Position numbers and translations under genes: made by a program. The notes beneath the pieces were generated by a model, which saw only the letters and a program-made list of their open reading frames with translations, made no database searches and was not told the origin of the DNA. This document shows, piece after piece, positions 1 to 8,165 of a DNA stretch of 64,000 nt; the first letter of the stretch is position 1; each line of letters starts with the position of its first letter. Source of the DNA: Brachybacterium phenoliresistens (GTDB taxonomy: Bacteria > Actinomycetota > Actinomycetes > Actinomycetales > Dermabacteraceae); contig NZ_KK070000.1 of the NCBI RefSeq assembly GCF_000576425.1, forward strand, positions 35,500-99,499. The letters are read 5' to 3'.

Positions 1-457
1 TCACCATCGCGGCGATCTGCGCGAGCAGCCCCACCCGCCGCCGGGCGATGCACAGCACCCCCGCGGCCAGCAGGATCGCGATGATCACCGGGACGGTCAC
101 GGTGGAGATCGCCGGGAACACGAGCTGCGCGACGAAGGAGCCGTCGGCCTGCGCGGCGCTGAGGATCAGCTGGTCCAGGCGCTGCCCGCGCGCGGTGCCG
201 ACGGCGAAGCGGACCAGCTGCCAGGTCCCGAGCCCGCAGACGACGGCGGCCAGCAGCGCGCTCACCGCCCGCACGACGTGCCCGGCGCGTCCGGTGCGCG
301 CGGCGGGCGACGGCGGTCCGGGCTGCGGGGGAGCGTCGGCCGGGGCCGGGGCTGGGGCTGGGGCTGGGGCTGGGACCGGTGCCGGGGCGTCGGCCGGGGC
401 GGGGGAGGGCGAGGGCGGCAGCTCGGGCGTGGCCGGCGAGGGCGGGACGGCGCTCAC
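1..457 (-). CDS. PAP2-like membrane protein, N-terminal fragment
   Basis: The frame is open from a GTG at 457 to the window edge, so only about 152 N-terminal residues are visible. The first 55 residues are rich in Ala and Pro, with a PAPAPAPAPA run at about 31-40. Hydrophobic helices follow at about 61-80 and 119-137, and between them lies GQRLDQ (91-96). This layout (basic residues, first helix, a GQRLD stretch, second helix) resembles the N-terminus of actinobacterial PAP2-type lipid phosphatases, but the catalytic motifs would lie outside the window, so the family call is tentative. The GTG overlaps the stop of the upstream methyltransferase by a GTGA tetranucleotide, so the two are probably translationally coupled. 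Confidence 0.55.
   Translation of the reverse strand, partial: MSAVPPSPATPELPPSPSPAPADAPAPVPAPAPAPAPAPADAPPQPGPPSPAARTGRAGHVVRAVSALLAAVVCGLGTWQLVRFAVGTARGQRLDQLILSAAQADGSFVAQLVFPAISTVTVPVIIAILLAAGVLCIARRRVGLLAQIAAMV
342..371. repeat. GGGGCY hexamer run inside the PAP2-like gene
   Basis: Five consecutive hexamers: GGGGCC at 342-347, then four GGGGCT. On the minus strand they encode the Pro-Ala run of the PAP2-like protein, so unit gain or loss keeps the frame. Confidence 0.85.
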
Positions 458-1989
458 AGCTGCAGCATCCCGGTGCGGACCAGCTCGCGCAGCCGGCCGG
501 TCTCCTCCGCGCGCACCTGCGCCTCGTCGGCATCGGTCAGCGCGCACACGGCGGAGATGATCTGGCCCAGGGTGAGGGTGCCGTCGCAGGCGCCGACCGT
601 CGCGGCGAGCGTCTGCGACAGGGGCACCGCCCGGGCGAGCCCGCCGCCCTGGACCAGCTCGATGAGCATCGGGTCCCAGGCCCCGGGGGTGAGGTGGCGG
701 CGCTCGACGACGTCCTCGGCGCGCACCGGACGGGAGGCCAGGAGCTCCTCGTCGCCGAGGTCCGCCAGATGCTCCAGGGCGTCCAGGCTCTCGCCCATGT
801 GCGCGCCGAGGGTCCCGCTGCCGGTGCCGTGCACCTCCTCGGCGACCAGCCGGGCGGTCGTCGGCCGGGCCGGGCGGCGCAGCAGCAGGTAGCCGAAGCC
901 GATGCCCTCCACGTCCCGGGCCTCGAAGTCGTCCAGCCATGCACCGATCAGCGGCTCCCACCGGGCATCGCGGGTGGTCACGCCGCCGTCGCGGGCCCAG
1001 GTGGCCGCGTAGGCCGCGGGATCCTCGCGATCGCGCTGGACGACCCAGGCGTGGACGCCGTCGGCGATCGCCGGGGCGAACCAGGCGCGGGGGTGCTCGT
1101 CCCAGGCGGCGCCGGTCGAGATCTCCCAGTTGCCGAGCATGACGGCGGTGCCGCCGGGAGCCAGGTGCGCGGGCAGCTCCTCCAGGAGGGCGGCGAGCAG
1201 CGTGTCCCCGGCACGGCCCCCGTCGCGGTAGGTGTACGCCGACTCCTCGCCGCGCGGGGTGATGACGAACGGCGGGTTGGAGACGACGAGGTCGAAGGTC
1301 TCCCCGGCCACGGGGTCGAGCAGGGAGCCCTCGCGCAGCTCGATCTCGATCCCGTTCAGCGCGGCGGTGAATCCTGCGAAGGCGAGGGCGCGCGCGGACA
1401 GGTCGGTGGCCACCACCCGGCGGGCGTGCCGGGAGGCGTGCATCGCCTGGATCCCTCCGCCGCAGCCCAGGTCCAGCACGCTGTCGACCCGGCGTCGCGG
1501 GGTGATCCGGGCCAGGGTCAGGGACGCGCCGCCGACGCCGAGGACATGGTCGGGGTGCAGCGGGGCACCGGTCGCGAGCTCGGACAGGTCCGAGGCGATC
1601 CACCAGCGGATCTCGCCGAGGTCGTCGGAGGCGGCGTACGGGGAGAGGTCCACCTGCGCGGCGACGGTCCCGTCCGCCTCCTCGCGCACCAGGCCCAGGG
1701 CGATCGCCCCGTCGACCGTGAGGGCGGGCAGCGCCTGCTCGAGCGCGGGCCGCGGAGGCCGGGCACCGAGGGTGAACAGCGCATAGAGCACCGAGAACGC
1801 ATCGGTGCGCGCCGCGAGCACGCGGCGCGCCGGCGCCGGGTCCTCCCGGCGCAGGGCGCCCACCGCGACAGGCCCGAGGACCTCCTCGGCACGGGCCACC
1901 GAGTAGTCGGCCGCGCGGAGGTCGGAGCGCAGCGCGGGCAGCAGGTGGGGGAGCGGGCGGGGCGGGGCCGCAGGCGGCGGTGTGGGCAT
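454..1989 (-). CDS. Class I SAM-dependent methyltransferase (HemK-like)
   Basis: A 511-residue protein. The SAM-binding motif I is VLDLGCGGG at 171-179, with an acidic end of strand beta 2 at ATDLS (194-198). The HemK/PrmC-type NPPF motif at 238-241 points to methylation of a planar nitrogen such as a Gln side chain or a base. About 170 residues precede the Rossmann core and a long domain follows it, which matches the actinobacterial family annotated as DUF7059/methyltransferase rather than PrmC itself. The substrate is not known to me. The start at 1989 is the first ATG after the divergent helicase promoter. A longer reading frame upstream runs through the helicase N-terminus and is not credible. 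The gene is followed by the PAP2-like gene with a 4-base overlap. Confidence 0.85.
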   Translation of the reverse strand: MPTPPPAAPPRPLPHLLPALRSDLRAADYSVARAEEVLGPVAVGALRREDPAPARRVLAARTDAFSVLYALFTLGARPPRPALEQALPALTVDGAIALGLVREEADGTVAAQVDLSPYAASDDLGEIRWWIASDLSELATGAPLHPDHVLGVGGASLTLARITPRRRVDSVLDLGCGGGIQAMHASRHARRVVATDLSARALAFAGFTAALNGIEIELREGSLLDPVAGETFDLVVSNPPFVITPRGEESAYTYRDGGRAGDTLLAALLEELPAHLAPGGTAVMLGNWEISTGAAWDEHPRAWFAPAIADGVHAWVVQRDREDPAAYAATWARDGGVTTRDARWEPLIGAWLDDFEARDVEGIGFGYLLLRRPARPTTARLVAEEVHGTGSGTLGAHMGESLDALEHLADLGDEELLASRPVRAEDVVERRHLTPGAWDPMLIELVQGGGLARAVPLSQTLAATVGACDGTLTLGQIISAVCALTDADEAQVRAEETGRLRELVRTGMLQL

Positions 1990-1992
1990 GGC

Positions 1993-1998
1993 TACGAT
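1993..1998 (+). promoter_or_regulatory. -10 element of the helicase gene
   Basis: TACGAT, with a predicted transcript start near 2005 and a roughly 30-nt leader to the GTG at 2036. It lies 4 bp from the start codon of the divergent methyltransferase. No good -35 is visible. Confidence 0.45.
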
Positions 1999-2035
1999 TG
2001 TGCCCCAGCGCCCGAGGGGCGCCCGGGGAGGCCCT

Positions 2036-4561
2036 GTGAGGGGACTGCGCGGATCCGTCGGGGAAGCGAGGAACACGGTGCGCCGAGGCAGGGCCCATGA
2101 TCTGCTGCGCGATCTGTCCGAGCCGCTGACCCGCCGCTCCTGCATCACCCACGTCGAGGACCTTCCGCGGCGGGAGGGACGCACCGGCCGGTTCCCCGAC
2201 TGGACCGACCCCCGGCTGCTCGAGCATCTCGCGGACCAGGGCATCCATGCCCCGTGGATCCACCAGGAGCAGGCGGCGCGGCTCGCGCACGAGGGCCGGC
2301 ACGTGGTGCTGTCCACCGCCACCGCCTCGGGGAAGTCGCTGGCGTACCTGCTGCCCGCGCTCACCGCCATCGGCGCCCGCGAGCTCGATCCGGAGCAGCG
2401 CCGGGCGAGCGTGCTCTACCTCTCGCCGACCAAGGCGCTCGCGGCGGACCAGATGACCAACATCGTCGCCCTGGCCGACGGCGCGGGCATCCGCGACGCC
2501 CGGGTGGCGGTCTTCGACGGGGACACGCCCACCGAGATGCGCCGATGGATCCGCCGCCACGGCTCCTTCGTGCTGACCAACCCCGACATGCTCCACTTCG
2601 GGATCCTCCCCGGCCACGAGCAGTGGGCGCACTTCTTCCGCGCCCTGCGCTACGTGGTGATCGACGAGTGCCACAGCTACCGCGGCGTGTTCGGCTCGCA
2701 CGTGGCGATGGTGATGCGCCGCCTGCGCCGCATCGCGGCGCACTACCGCGCGGACCCGACCTTCATCCTCGCCTCGGCGACCACCGCGAACCCCGAGCTG
2801 TCGGCCTCCCGGCTGATCGGCGCGGACGTCGAGGCCGTCACCGAGGACGGCTCTCCCCGGGCGGGCCTCACGTTCGCGCTGTGGGAGCCCGGCACCCGCA
2901 CCCCCGGCGCCCGCCGGGGCACCGACCCGGCCGGCGAGCCCTCCGGCGCGGCCGGGGCCTCCGCATCCCCGGGCGCGGCGACCGGCTCTGCGGAGCCCGA
3001 TCCACAGGATGGGGAGGAGGCGGACGCCGACCGGGAGGAGATGCTGCGCCGCTCGGCGACCACGGAGGCGGCGTCGCTGCTGGCGGACCTGGTCGCGCGG
3101 GATGTGCAGACCCTCGTGTTCGCCCGGTCCCGGCGCGGCGCGGAGCTCGTCGCCGACGGGGCGCGCCGGATGCTCGGCGAGCAGGCCCAGCAGCGCTCCT
3201 CGGCCGAGCTCGCCGACCGGGCCGGACGGATCGCCGCCTACCGCGGCGGGTACCTCGCCTCCGAGCGGCGCGCCCTGGAGGAGTCCCTGCGCTCGGGCGC
3301 GCTGCGGGCGCTGGCCTCCACCAACGCCCTCGAGCTGGGCATCGACGTGGCGGGACTGGACGCCGTGATGATCGCCGGCTGGCCGGGGACCCGGGCCTCG
3401 GTGTGGCAGCAAGCCGGGCGCGCCGGACGGCGCCAGGACGGTGACGGCGGCGCCCTGGCGGTGCTGATCGCCCGGGAGGACCCGCTGGACACCTACGTCG
3501 TGCACCATCCCGAGGCGCTGTTCGGCACGGAGGTGGAGGCCGCCGTGTTCGACCCCGCCAACCCGTACGTGATGACCCCGCACCTGTGCGCCGCGGCCTC
3601 CGAGCTGCCCATCCGGGACGGCACCGAGGGCATCTTCGGGCCCACGGCGCGGGACCTGCTGCTGACCCTCTCCCAGCGCGGCGTGCTGCGGCACCGGACC
3701 GCAGGCTGGTACTGGACCCTCACCGAGAGCGCCCACGACCTCACCGACCTGCGCGGCAGCGGAGGCGAGCCGGTCCGGATCGTCGACGCCGGCAGCGGGG
3801 TGCTGCTGGGGACGGTCGATGCCGCGAGCGCGCACACCCAGGTCCACGACGGCGCCGTCTACCTCCACCAGGGGCGGACCTTCGTGGTCGACCACCTCGA
3901 CGTGGAGAAGGCCGTCGCCTTCGTCCACCGCGAGGACCCCCTCCACTCCACGCACCCGCAGTCGACCTCCAGCATCCGGGTGCGGCAGGTCGAGCAGCAG
4001 ATCCCCTGGGCCGGCGGCATCTCGCTGTGCTTCGGCACGGTCGACGTCACCGACCACGTCACCGGGTACCAGGTGCGGGACGTGTTCACCCAGGCGGTGC
4101 TCGCCCAGCACCCCCTGGACCTGCCGCCGCGGACCCTGACCACCCGCGCCGTGTGGTGGGTGGTGCCGCAGACGCTGACCGATGCCCACGAGCTCTCCGG
4201 CGAGATGCTGCCCGGCGCGCTGCACGCCGCCGAGCACGCTGCGATCTCGATGCTCCCGCTGCTGGCGACCTGCGACCGATGGGACATCGGCGGGGTGTCC
4301 ACGGCCCTGCACGAGGACACCGGGGAGCCGACGATCTTCGTCTACGACGGCGCCCCGGGCGGGGCGGGCTTCGCCCAGCGCGGCTTCGAGGACGCTGCGG
4401 CCTGGGTGCGCGCCACCGCCGACATGATCGCGGAGTGCCCCTGCGCATCCGGCTGCCCGGCCTGCGTCGTCTCGCCCAAGTGCGGCAACGGCAACGAGCC
4501 CCTGAGCAAGGCGGGGGCCGCGCTGCTGCTGGACCTGCTGCGGCCCGCCGGGACGGACTGA
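2036..4561 (+). CDS. MrfA/YprA-like DEAD/DEAH helicase with DUF1998 domain
   Basis: A superfamily 2 helicase of 841 residues. Visible motifs are TATASGKS (motif I, 94-101), DECH (motif II, 210-213) and, in the second RecA domain, the ELGIDV and QQAGRAGR stretches. The C-terminal DUF1998 region ends in a Cys cluster at about 801, 803, 807, 810 and 816, as in Bacillus MrfA, which binds zinc and works in mitomycin-type DNA repair; that role here is inferred from the family. The chosen GTG at 2036 follows a GGGGAGG Shine-Dalgarno sequence. GTG 2078 (after GCGAGG) is an alternative, and ATG 1982 would overlap the divergent gene. The helicase next to the tad genes mirrors the mycobacterial Rv3649-Rv3660c neighbourhood. 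Confidence 0.85.
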   Translation: MRGLRGSVGEARNTVRRGRAHDLLRDLSEPLTRRSCITHVEDLPRREGRTGRFPDWTDPRLLEHLADQGIHAPWIHQEQAARLAHEGRHVVLSTATASGKSLAYLLPALTAIGARELDPEQRRASVLYLSPTKALAADQMTNIVALADGAGIRDARVAVFDGDTPTEMRRWIRRHGSFVLTNPDMLHFGILPGHEQWAHFFRALRYVVIDECHSYRGVFGSHVAMVMRRLRRIAAHYRADPTFILASATTANPELSASRLIGADVEAVTEDGSPRAGLTFALWEPGTRTPGARRGTDPAGEPSGAAGASASPGAATGSAEPDPQDGEEADADREEMLRRSATTEAASLLADLVARDVQTLVFARSRRGAELVADGARRMLGEQAQQRSSAELADRAGRIAAYRGGYLASERRALEESLRSGALRALASTNALELGIDVAGLDAVMIAGWPGTRASVWQQAGRAGRRQDGDGGALAVLIAREDPLDTYVVHHPEALFGTEVEAAVFDPANPYVMTPHLCAAASELPIRDGTEGIFGPTARDLLLTLSQRGVLRHRTAGWYWTLTESAHDLTDLRGSGGEPVRIVDAGSGVLLGTVDAASAHTQVHDGAVYLHQGRTFVVDHLDVEKAVAFVHREDPLHSTHPQSTSSIRVRQVEQQIPWAGGISLCFGTVDVTDHVTGYQVRDVFTQAVLAQHPLDLPPRTLTTRAVWWVVPQTLTDAHELSGEMLPGALHAAEHAAISMLPLLATCDRWDIGGVSTALHEDTGEPTIFVYDGAPGGAGFAQRGFEDAAAWVRATADMIAECPCASGCPACVVSPKCGNGNEPLSKAGAALLLDLLRPAGTD

Positions 4562-4570
4562 CCGCGGCCC

Positions 4571-4586
4571 GCCGCCCCCGGGCGGC
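4571..4586. terminator. Hairpin between convergent helicase and tad operon
   Basis: GCCGCC, four-base loop, GGCGGC, in the 33-bp gap between two convergent stop codons. No T-run follows, as is usual at this GC content. Confidence 0.45.
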
Positions 4587-4594
4587 TGCGCAGC

Positions 4595-4978
4595 TCATCG
4601 GGGCAGGCCCGACGACGGGGCGGGGCCGGCCCGGGCCCGGCCGGAGACCGCCGGCAGGGCGCCGGCATCGACCGCGACCGCGATGATCACGTCCCTCCCG
4701 GCGACGGTGCAGGACGCGAGCTGCGCGCCGTTGCGCCGGGCGACCTCGCCGGCGATCGGGCACGGATCCCCCGATCCTGCGGCCAGCGCATCGGCCCCGG
4801 CCAGGGCGGCGAGGTCCGCGGCGGTGTCCGCCCTCGCCTGCGCGGCCGCCCCCAGGCCCAGCAGCGACAGCGCCCCGAGCATCGTCACGGCCATCCCGAC
4901 CCAGGCGATCACGGCCGCGGGCGCCGACCCGCGATCCGAGACGATCGCGGCCCGGGCGCCGCGCCGTTCCGCGCTCAC
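4595..4978 (-). CDS. Rv3654c-type TadE-like secreted protein
   Basis: A 127-residue protein, last gene of the tad operon. A basic N-terminus (about 1-18) is followed by one hydrophobic segment (about 20-48, IAWVGMAVTMLG onward). Behind it comes ADTAADLAALAGA, the signature of TadE/Rv3654c-like pseudopilins in which the helix continues into an Ala-rich amphipathic region. A Cys pair (about residues 73 and 89) could form a disulfide outside the membrane. The GTG start overlaps the stop of the upstream tadE by 4 bases. The expected role is a minor pilin or assembly component of Flp-type pili. Confidence 0.8.
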   Translation of the reverse strand: MSAERRGARAAIVSDRGSAPAAVIAWVGMAVTMLGALSLLGLGAAAQARADTAADLAALAGADALAAGSGDPCPIAGEVARRNGAQLASCTVAGRDVIIAVAVDAGALPAVSGRARAGPAPSSGLPR

Positions 4979-5424
4979 GGTCCCCTCCGTCGCCGCGCCG
5001 GGAACCCGGCGACCGCGAACGCGGCGCCGTCCAGCAGATGCGGCTCACGGCGCGCCTCCGCATCGGCGCGCAGGGTCCAGCGCGCCCCGGACAGGAGGCC
5101 GGCTGGGCCGTGCAGGGTCCGGCTGGTCTCGACGCGCACCCACGTCCCGTCCCCGCCGATGGACACCTGCGTGTCCGCGCCGCCGACCCGCTGCGCCGCC
5201 TCCCGGGCCGATCCGGGGCTCTCGCCGCGGGCCAGCTCGCGGGCCCCGGCCCGTGCCGCTGCCTCGAGCCGCACCTGCAGCGACAGTCCGACCCCGGCCA
5301 CGGCGATGACCAGGACGAGCGCCACGATCACGGGGAGCACGATCGCGGTCTCGGCGGTGGCGGAGCCCCGGTCCTCCCGCAGCGAGGAGGACCGGGGCCG
5401 GCCGGACCGGGGTGTTCCGGTCAC
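4975..5424 (-). CDS. TadE-family minor pilin
   Basis: A 149-residue protein. DRGSATAETAIVLPVI is the TadE-type N-terminal motif: short basic leader, Gly-Ser, a Glu at the fifth position of the mature helix, then a hydrophobic helix. A prepilin peptidase would be expected to cut after the Gly. The rest is a soluble domain with no other recognisable motif. The GTG start overlaps the DUF4244 stop by 4 bases, and its own stop overlaps the next gene, so the pilin genes are tightly coupled. Confidence 0.85.
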   Translation of the reverse strand: MTGTPRSGRPRSSSLREDRGSATAETAIVLPVIVALVLVIAVAGVGLSLQVRLEAAARAGARELARGESPGSAREAAQRVGGADTQVSIGGDGTWVRVETSRTLHGPAGLLSGARWTLRADAEARREPHLLDGAAFAVAGFPARRRRGP

Positions 5425-5780
5425 TGCCCCAGGGAGAGCGCGGTGGTGATGATGCTCATCAGCATGCCGCGGACCTCTCCCGACTTCAGCAGCACGACCA
5501 GCACCGCGGCGAAGCCGCAGGCGGCCAGGACGGTGATGGCGTACTCCGCGGTCGAGGCGCCGGTCTCATCGGCCAGGGCGTCCAGGAGCCACGGCTCCTC
5601 GATCTCGTCCTGGGCGGTGGTCGCCTCGGGGCCTCGGGCCGCGGGGCCGTCGACGTCGTGGCCCGCGGGAACCTCGGAGCCGCGGGCTGCGGGGCTCTCG
5701 CCGGGGACCGGGGCGAGGGAGTGCGAGAGCTCGTCCGCGGGGGAGGAGAGCTCCGGCACGGTGGTGAGGGTGATGGACAT
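5421..5780 (-). CDS. DUF4244 Flp-like major pilin
   Basis: A 119-residue protein. The first ~70 residues are a polar, Ala/Pro/Glu-rich leader. DETGASTAEYAITVLAACGF then gives the Flp pilin pattern: G-A-S-T-A-E-Y with the Glu-Tyr pair at the start of a single long hydrophobic helix, followed by only a short tail. DUF4244 proteins occupy the Flp position in actinobacterial tad loci. Start ATG 5780 is preceded by AAAGGAA. A 94-bp gap with a perfect palindrome separates it from the assembly genes, so it may have its own promoter or processed mRNA, as befits a subunit needed in large amounts. Confidence 0.82.
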   Translation of the reverse strand: MSITLTTVPELSSPADELSHSLAPVPGESPAARGSEVPAGHDVDGPAARGPEATTAQDEIEEPWLLDALADETGASTAEYAITVLAACGFAAVLVVLLKSGEVRGMLMSIITTALSLGQ

Positions 5781-5841
5781 GGTGTTCCTTTCGTCGGGCG
5801 GCGCGAGCGCCGCGGGGTGGGCGACCGGAGCGGCCGCCCGG

Positions 5842-5859
5842 CCCGGAGAGCTCTCCGGG
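5842..5859. promoter_or_regulatory. Perfect 18-bp palindrome between tadB/C and pilin gene
   Basis: CCCGGAGAGCTCTCCGGG reads the same on both strands. It could fold as a 6-bp stem with a GAGCTC loop, acting as an attenuator or processing site upstream of the pilin gene, or be a protein binding site. Function inferred only from position. Confidence 0.5.
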
Positions 5860-5874
5860 AGTCTCGGGTGCGGG

Positions 5875-6990
5875 TCAGGGCCCGGCGGAGAGCAGCGTCC
5901 CGCCCTCGAAGGCCCCGCCGAGCAGGGAGCTGAGCGTGGGGATGATGCCGAGCACCACGAAGGCGGGCAGCAGGGTGAGCCCGGTGGGCAGCACCAGGCG
6001 CACGGCGAGCCGCGCGGCCGCGGCCTCGGCGCCGCGGGCGAGCATCCGGCGGGAGTCGGCGGCGCTCGAGCGCAGGATCTGTGCGAGGTCCGCGCCGGAT
6101 CCATGGGACAGCAGCGCCGCCTCCCGCAGCGGCGCCAGGCTCGGCCCGAGCTCCCGGGTGGCGGCCTCGGGGCCGACCCCGGCGGTCAGCGCCGCGGCGA
6201 AGGCGCACAGGCGCGCGCCCGCGGCCGTCGGGTGGATCGCCTCGCCGACGGCACGGACCGCACCGGCCAGCGGGACCCCGGCGACCAGCGGCCCGGCGAT
6301 CAGCTCGAGCACGACCGAGGGGTCGACCTCGACCCGCGGACGTCCCGAGGCGGACCGCAGCAGGCGGTGCATCCACCACCAGCCCGCGGCCGTCAGGGCG
6401 CAACCGATCACCAGCAGCGCCCTCCCGGAGGGGGTCCCCAGCAGCACGCCGACGGGATCCACCCCGATCAGCGTGCCCAGGGCGATCCCCGCCAGCGGCA
6501 GCACCAGCAGGATCCGGGCGGTGCTGCGCGGCCCGGCGAAGGCGGAGCCCCGGGCCAGCTGGGCATCGTGGAGGTCGCGCAGCGCCTGGGCGAGGGAGAG
6601 CAGCACCCCGGAGGCGGGCGCGCCGGTGCGGGCGCAGACGTCGAGCGCCGCCTGCAGGGAGGCCACCTCCCCGAGCCCGCGCAGCGCCGGACCGGCTGCG
6701 GCGCGCGGGGTGGAGCCCGCTGCGAGGCGGCGGGAGAACTCCGCGAGCTCACCGGGCGGGAGGGACCGCGCGACGCTCGACCAGGCCTCGGACATGCTGA
6801 CGCCGCTGCCGAGCACCGTCGCCAGGCGCTCGACCATGCGGGCCACGTCCAGCGCATCCGGCCGGGACCTGCCCCGCCGGCCCGGCGGCGGCGCGGTCCC
6901 CGCCGTCGGCGCCACGACCGGAGCGGGGGCGGCGGCGCACACCCACAGCAGGAGCACCAGGAGGGCGGCGAGCACGAGAGCGGGGATCAC
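5875..6990 (-). CDS. Type II secretion F-family protein (fused TadB/TadC)
   Basis: A 371-residue inner-membrane platform protein for Flp pilus assembly. A helix at the N-terminus (VIPALVLAALLVLLLW) is followed by a first GspF-like cytoplasmic domain (about 45-160), two hydrophobic segments near the centre, a second GspF-like domain (about 225-330) and a C-terminal hairpin ending VLGIIPTLSSLL. One polypeptide therefore covers both TadB and TadC, which are separate in classical tad loci; the single-gene form is common in actinobacteria. The GTG start at 6990 overlaps the tadA stop by 4 bases. Confidence 0.85.
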   Translation of the reverse strand: MIPALVLAALLVLLLWVCAAAPAPVVAPTAGTAPPPGRRGRSRPDALDVARMVERLATVLGSGVSMSEAWSSVARSLPPGELAEFSRRLAAGSTPRAAAGPALRGLGEVASLQAALDVCARTGAPASGVLLSLAQALRDLHDAQLARGSAFAGPRSTARILLVLPLAGIALGTLIGVDPVGVLLGTPSGRALLVIGCALTAAGWWWMHRLLRSASGRPRVEVDPSVVLELIAGPLVAGVPLAGAVRAVGEAIHPTAAGARLCAFAAALTAGVGPEAATRELGPSLAPLREAALLSHGSGADLAQILRSSAADSRRMLARGAEAAAARLAVRLVLPTGLTLLPAFVVLGIIPTLSSLLGGAFEGGTLLSAGP

Positions 6991-8165
6991 GGGGCGGCCC
7001 TCCGTCCCGCGCTGCGCGCCGTCGTGAGCGTCTCGGGCAGGGCCAGGCGGGCGGACAGCTCCTCCCAGCCCGGTCCGGCGGCCGGCGCCTCCCCGGCGAG
7101 GTCCAGGGCCGGCGTGGTGGTGAGCTCGCCGCCGCGGGCCCGATGCAGCAGGGCGATGTGCTCGAGGCGACGCCTCCCGTCGTGCCGCCCCAGGTGGATG
7201 ACCACGTCCAGGGCGCTCGCGGCCTGCGCGGCGAGCGCCCGCGGGTCCAGGCCGCCGAGGGCGCCGAGGGACTCCAGCCGGGCAGGGACGTCCGCCGCGG
7301 TGTTCGCATGCAGCGTCCCGCAGCCGCCCTCGTGCCCCGTGTTCAGGGCCTGCAGCAGGTCCCGCACCTCGGCGCCGCGGCACTCGCCCAGGACGATCCG
7401 ATCCGGGCGCATGCGCAGGCACTGGCGCACCAGCACCGACAGGTCCACCCCGCCCGCGCCCTCGCTGTTGGGATGGCGGGACTGCAGCGACACGGCATGC
7501 GGGTGATCGACCTCGAGCTCCTGCGCGTCCTCGACGATGACGATCCGCTCCTGGGCGGGCACGCGGGCGAGCATCGCCGCCAGGACGGTGCTCTTGCCGC
7601 TGCCCGTGCCGCCCGAGACGACGAACGCCACCTTGGCCGCGACCACGGCCTCGAGGACCTCCCGGCCCAGGGCATCGAAGGCCCCGGCGCGCTCGAGGCC
7701 CTCGAGGTCGAAGGCGCGGGCCGCGGGGAGGCGCAGCGAGATGAGCGTCCCGGCGGTCGACAGCGGCGGCAGCACAGCGTGCAGGCGCGCGCCGCCGGGA
7801 AGGTGCGCGTCCACGAACGGCACCGCGTCGTCCAGGCGGCGGCCCCCGAGGGTGGCCAGGCGCACCGCCACGTCCCGGGCCTGCGCGGGGCTCAGCACGA
7901 TCTCGCTGCGCTGCAGGCCCTCGCCCGCGTCGACCCAGGCGCTGCCGTCGCCGTTGACGAGGATGTCCGTGACCCCGGGGCCGAGCAGACCCTGCAGGGG
8001 GCCGAGGCCGTGCACGTGGTCGCGCAGCATCGCGGTGGTGCGCAGCAGCTCGGCGGCCCCGACGACCTGCCCGGCGTCGCGCAGCAGCCGCGCCACGCGC
8101 GGCACGTCCACGGGCCCCGGCGAGCGCACCAGATCGTCGCGGACCCGCCGGATCAGCTCGTCCAT
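6987..8165 (-). CDS. tadA: TadA-family secretion ATPase
   Basis: A 392-residue hexameric traffic ATPase that powers Flp pilus assembly. Walker A is GGTGSGKST at 185-193. An Asp box (IVIVEDAQELEV) follows, then the Walker B region LGECRGAEVRDLLQAL and the His box GHEGGCGTLHAN. The N-terminal domain carries the VTDILVNG motif (about 65-72) typical of TadA/CpaF. Length fits the short actinobacterial form. The ATG at 8165 overlaps the 3' end of the ssd gene by 13 bases. Confidence 0.93.
   Translation of the reverse strand: MDELIRRVRDDLVRSPGPVDVPRVARLLRDAGQVVGAAELLRTTAMLRDHVHGLGPLQGLLGPGVTDILVNGDGSAWVDAGEGLQRSEIVLSPAQARDVAVRLATLGGRRLDDAVPFVDAHLPGGARLHAVLPPLSTAGTLISLRLPAARAFDLEGLERAGAFDALGREVLEAVVAAKVAFVVSGGTGSGKSTVLAAMLARVPAQERIVIVEDAQELEVDHPHAVSLQSRHPNSEGAGGVDLSVLVRQCLRMRPDRIVLGECRGAEVRDLLQALNTGHEGGCGTLHANTAADVPARLESLGALGGLDPRALAAQAASALDVVIHLGRHDGRRRLEHIALLHRARGGELTTTPALDLAGEAPAAGPGWEELSARLALPETLTTARSAGRRAAP

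Noticed and set aside
1990..2370. N-terminal extension of the methyltransferase to 2370
   Set aside because: The extra 127 residues are antisense to the conserved helicase N-terminus and have no similarity to methyltransferases.
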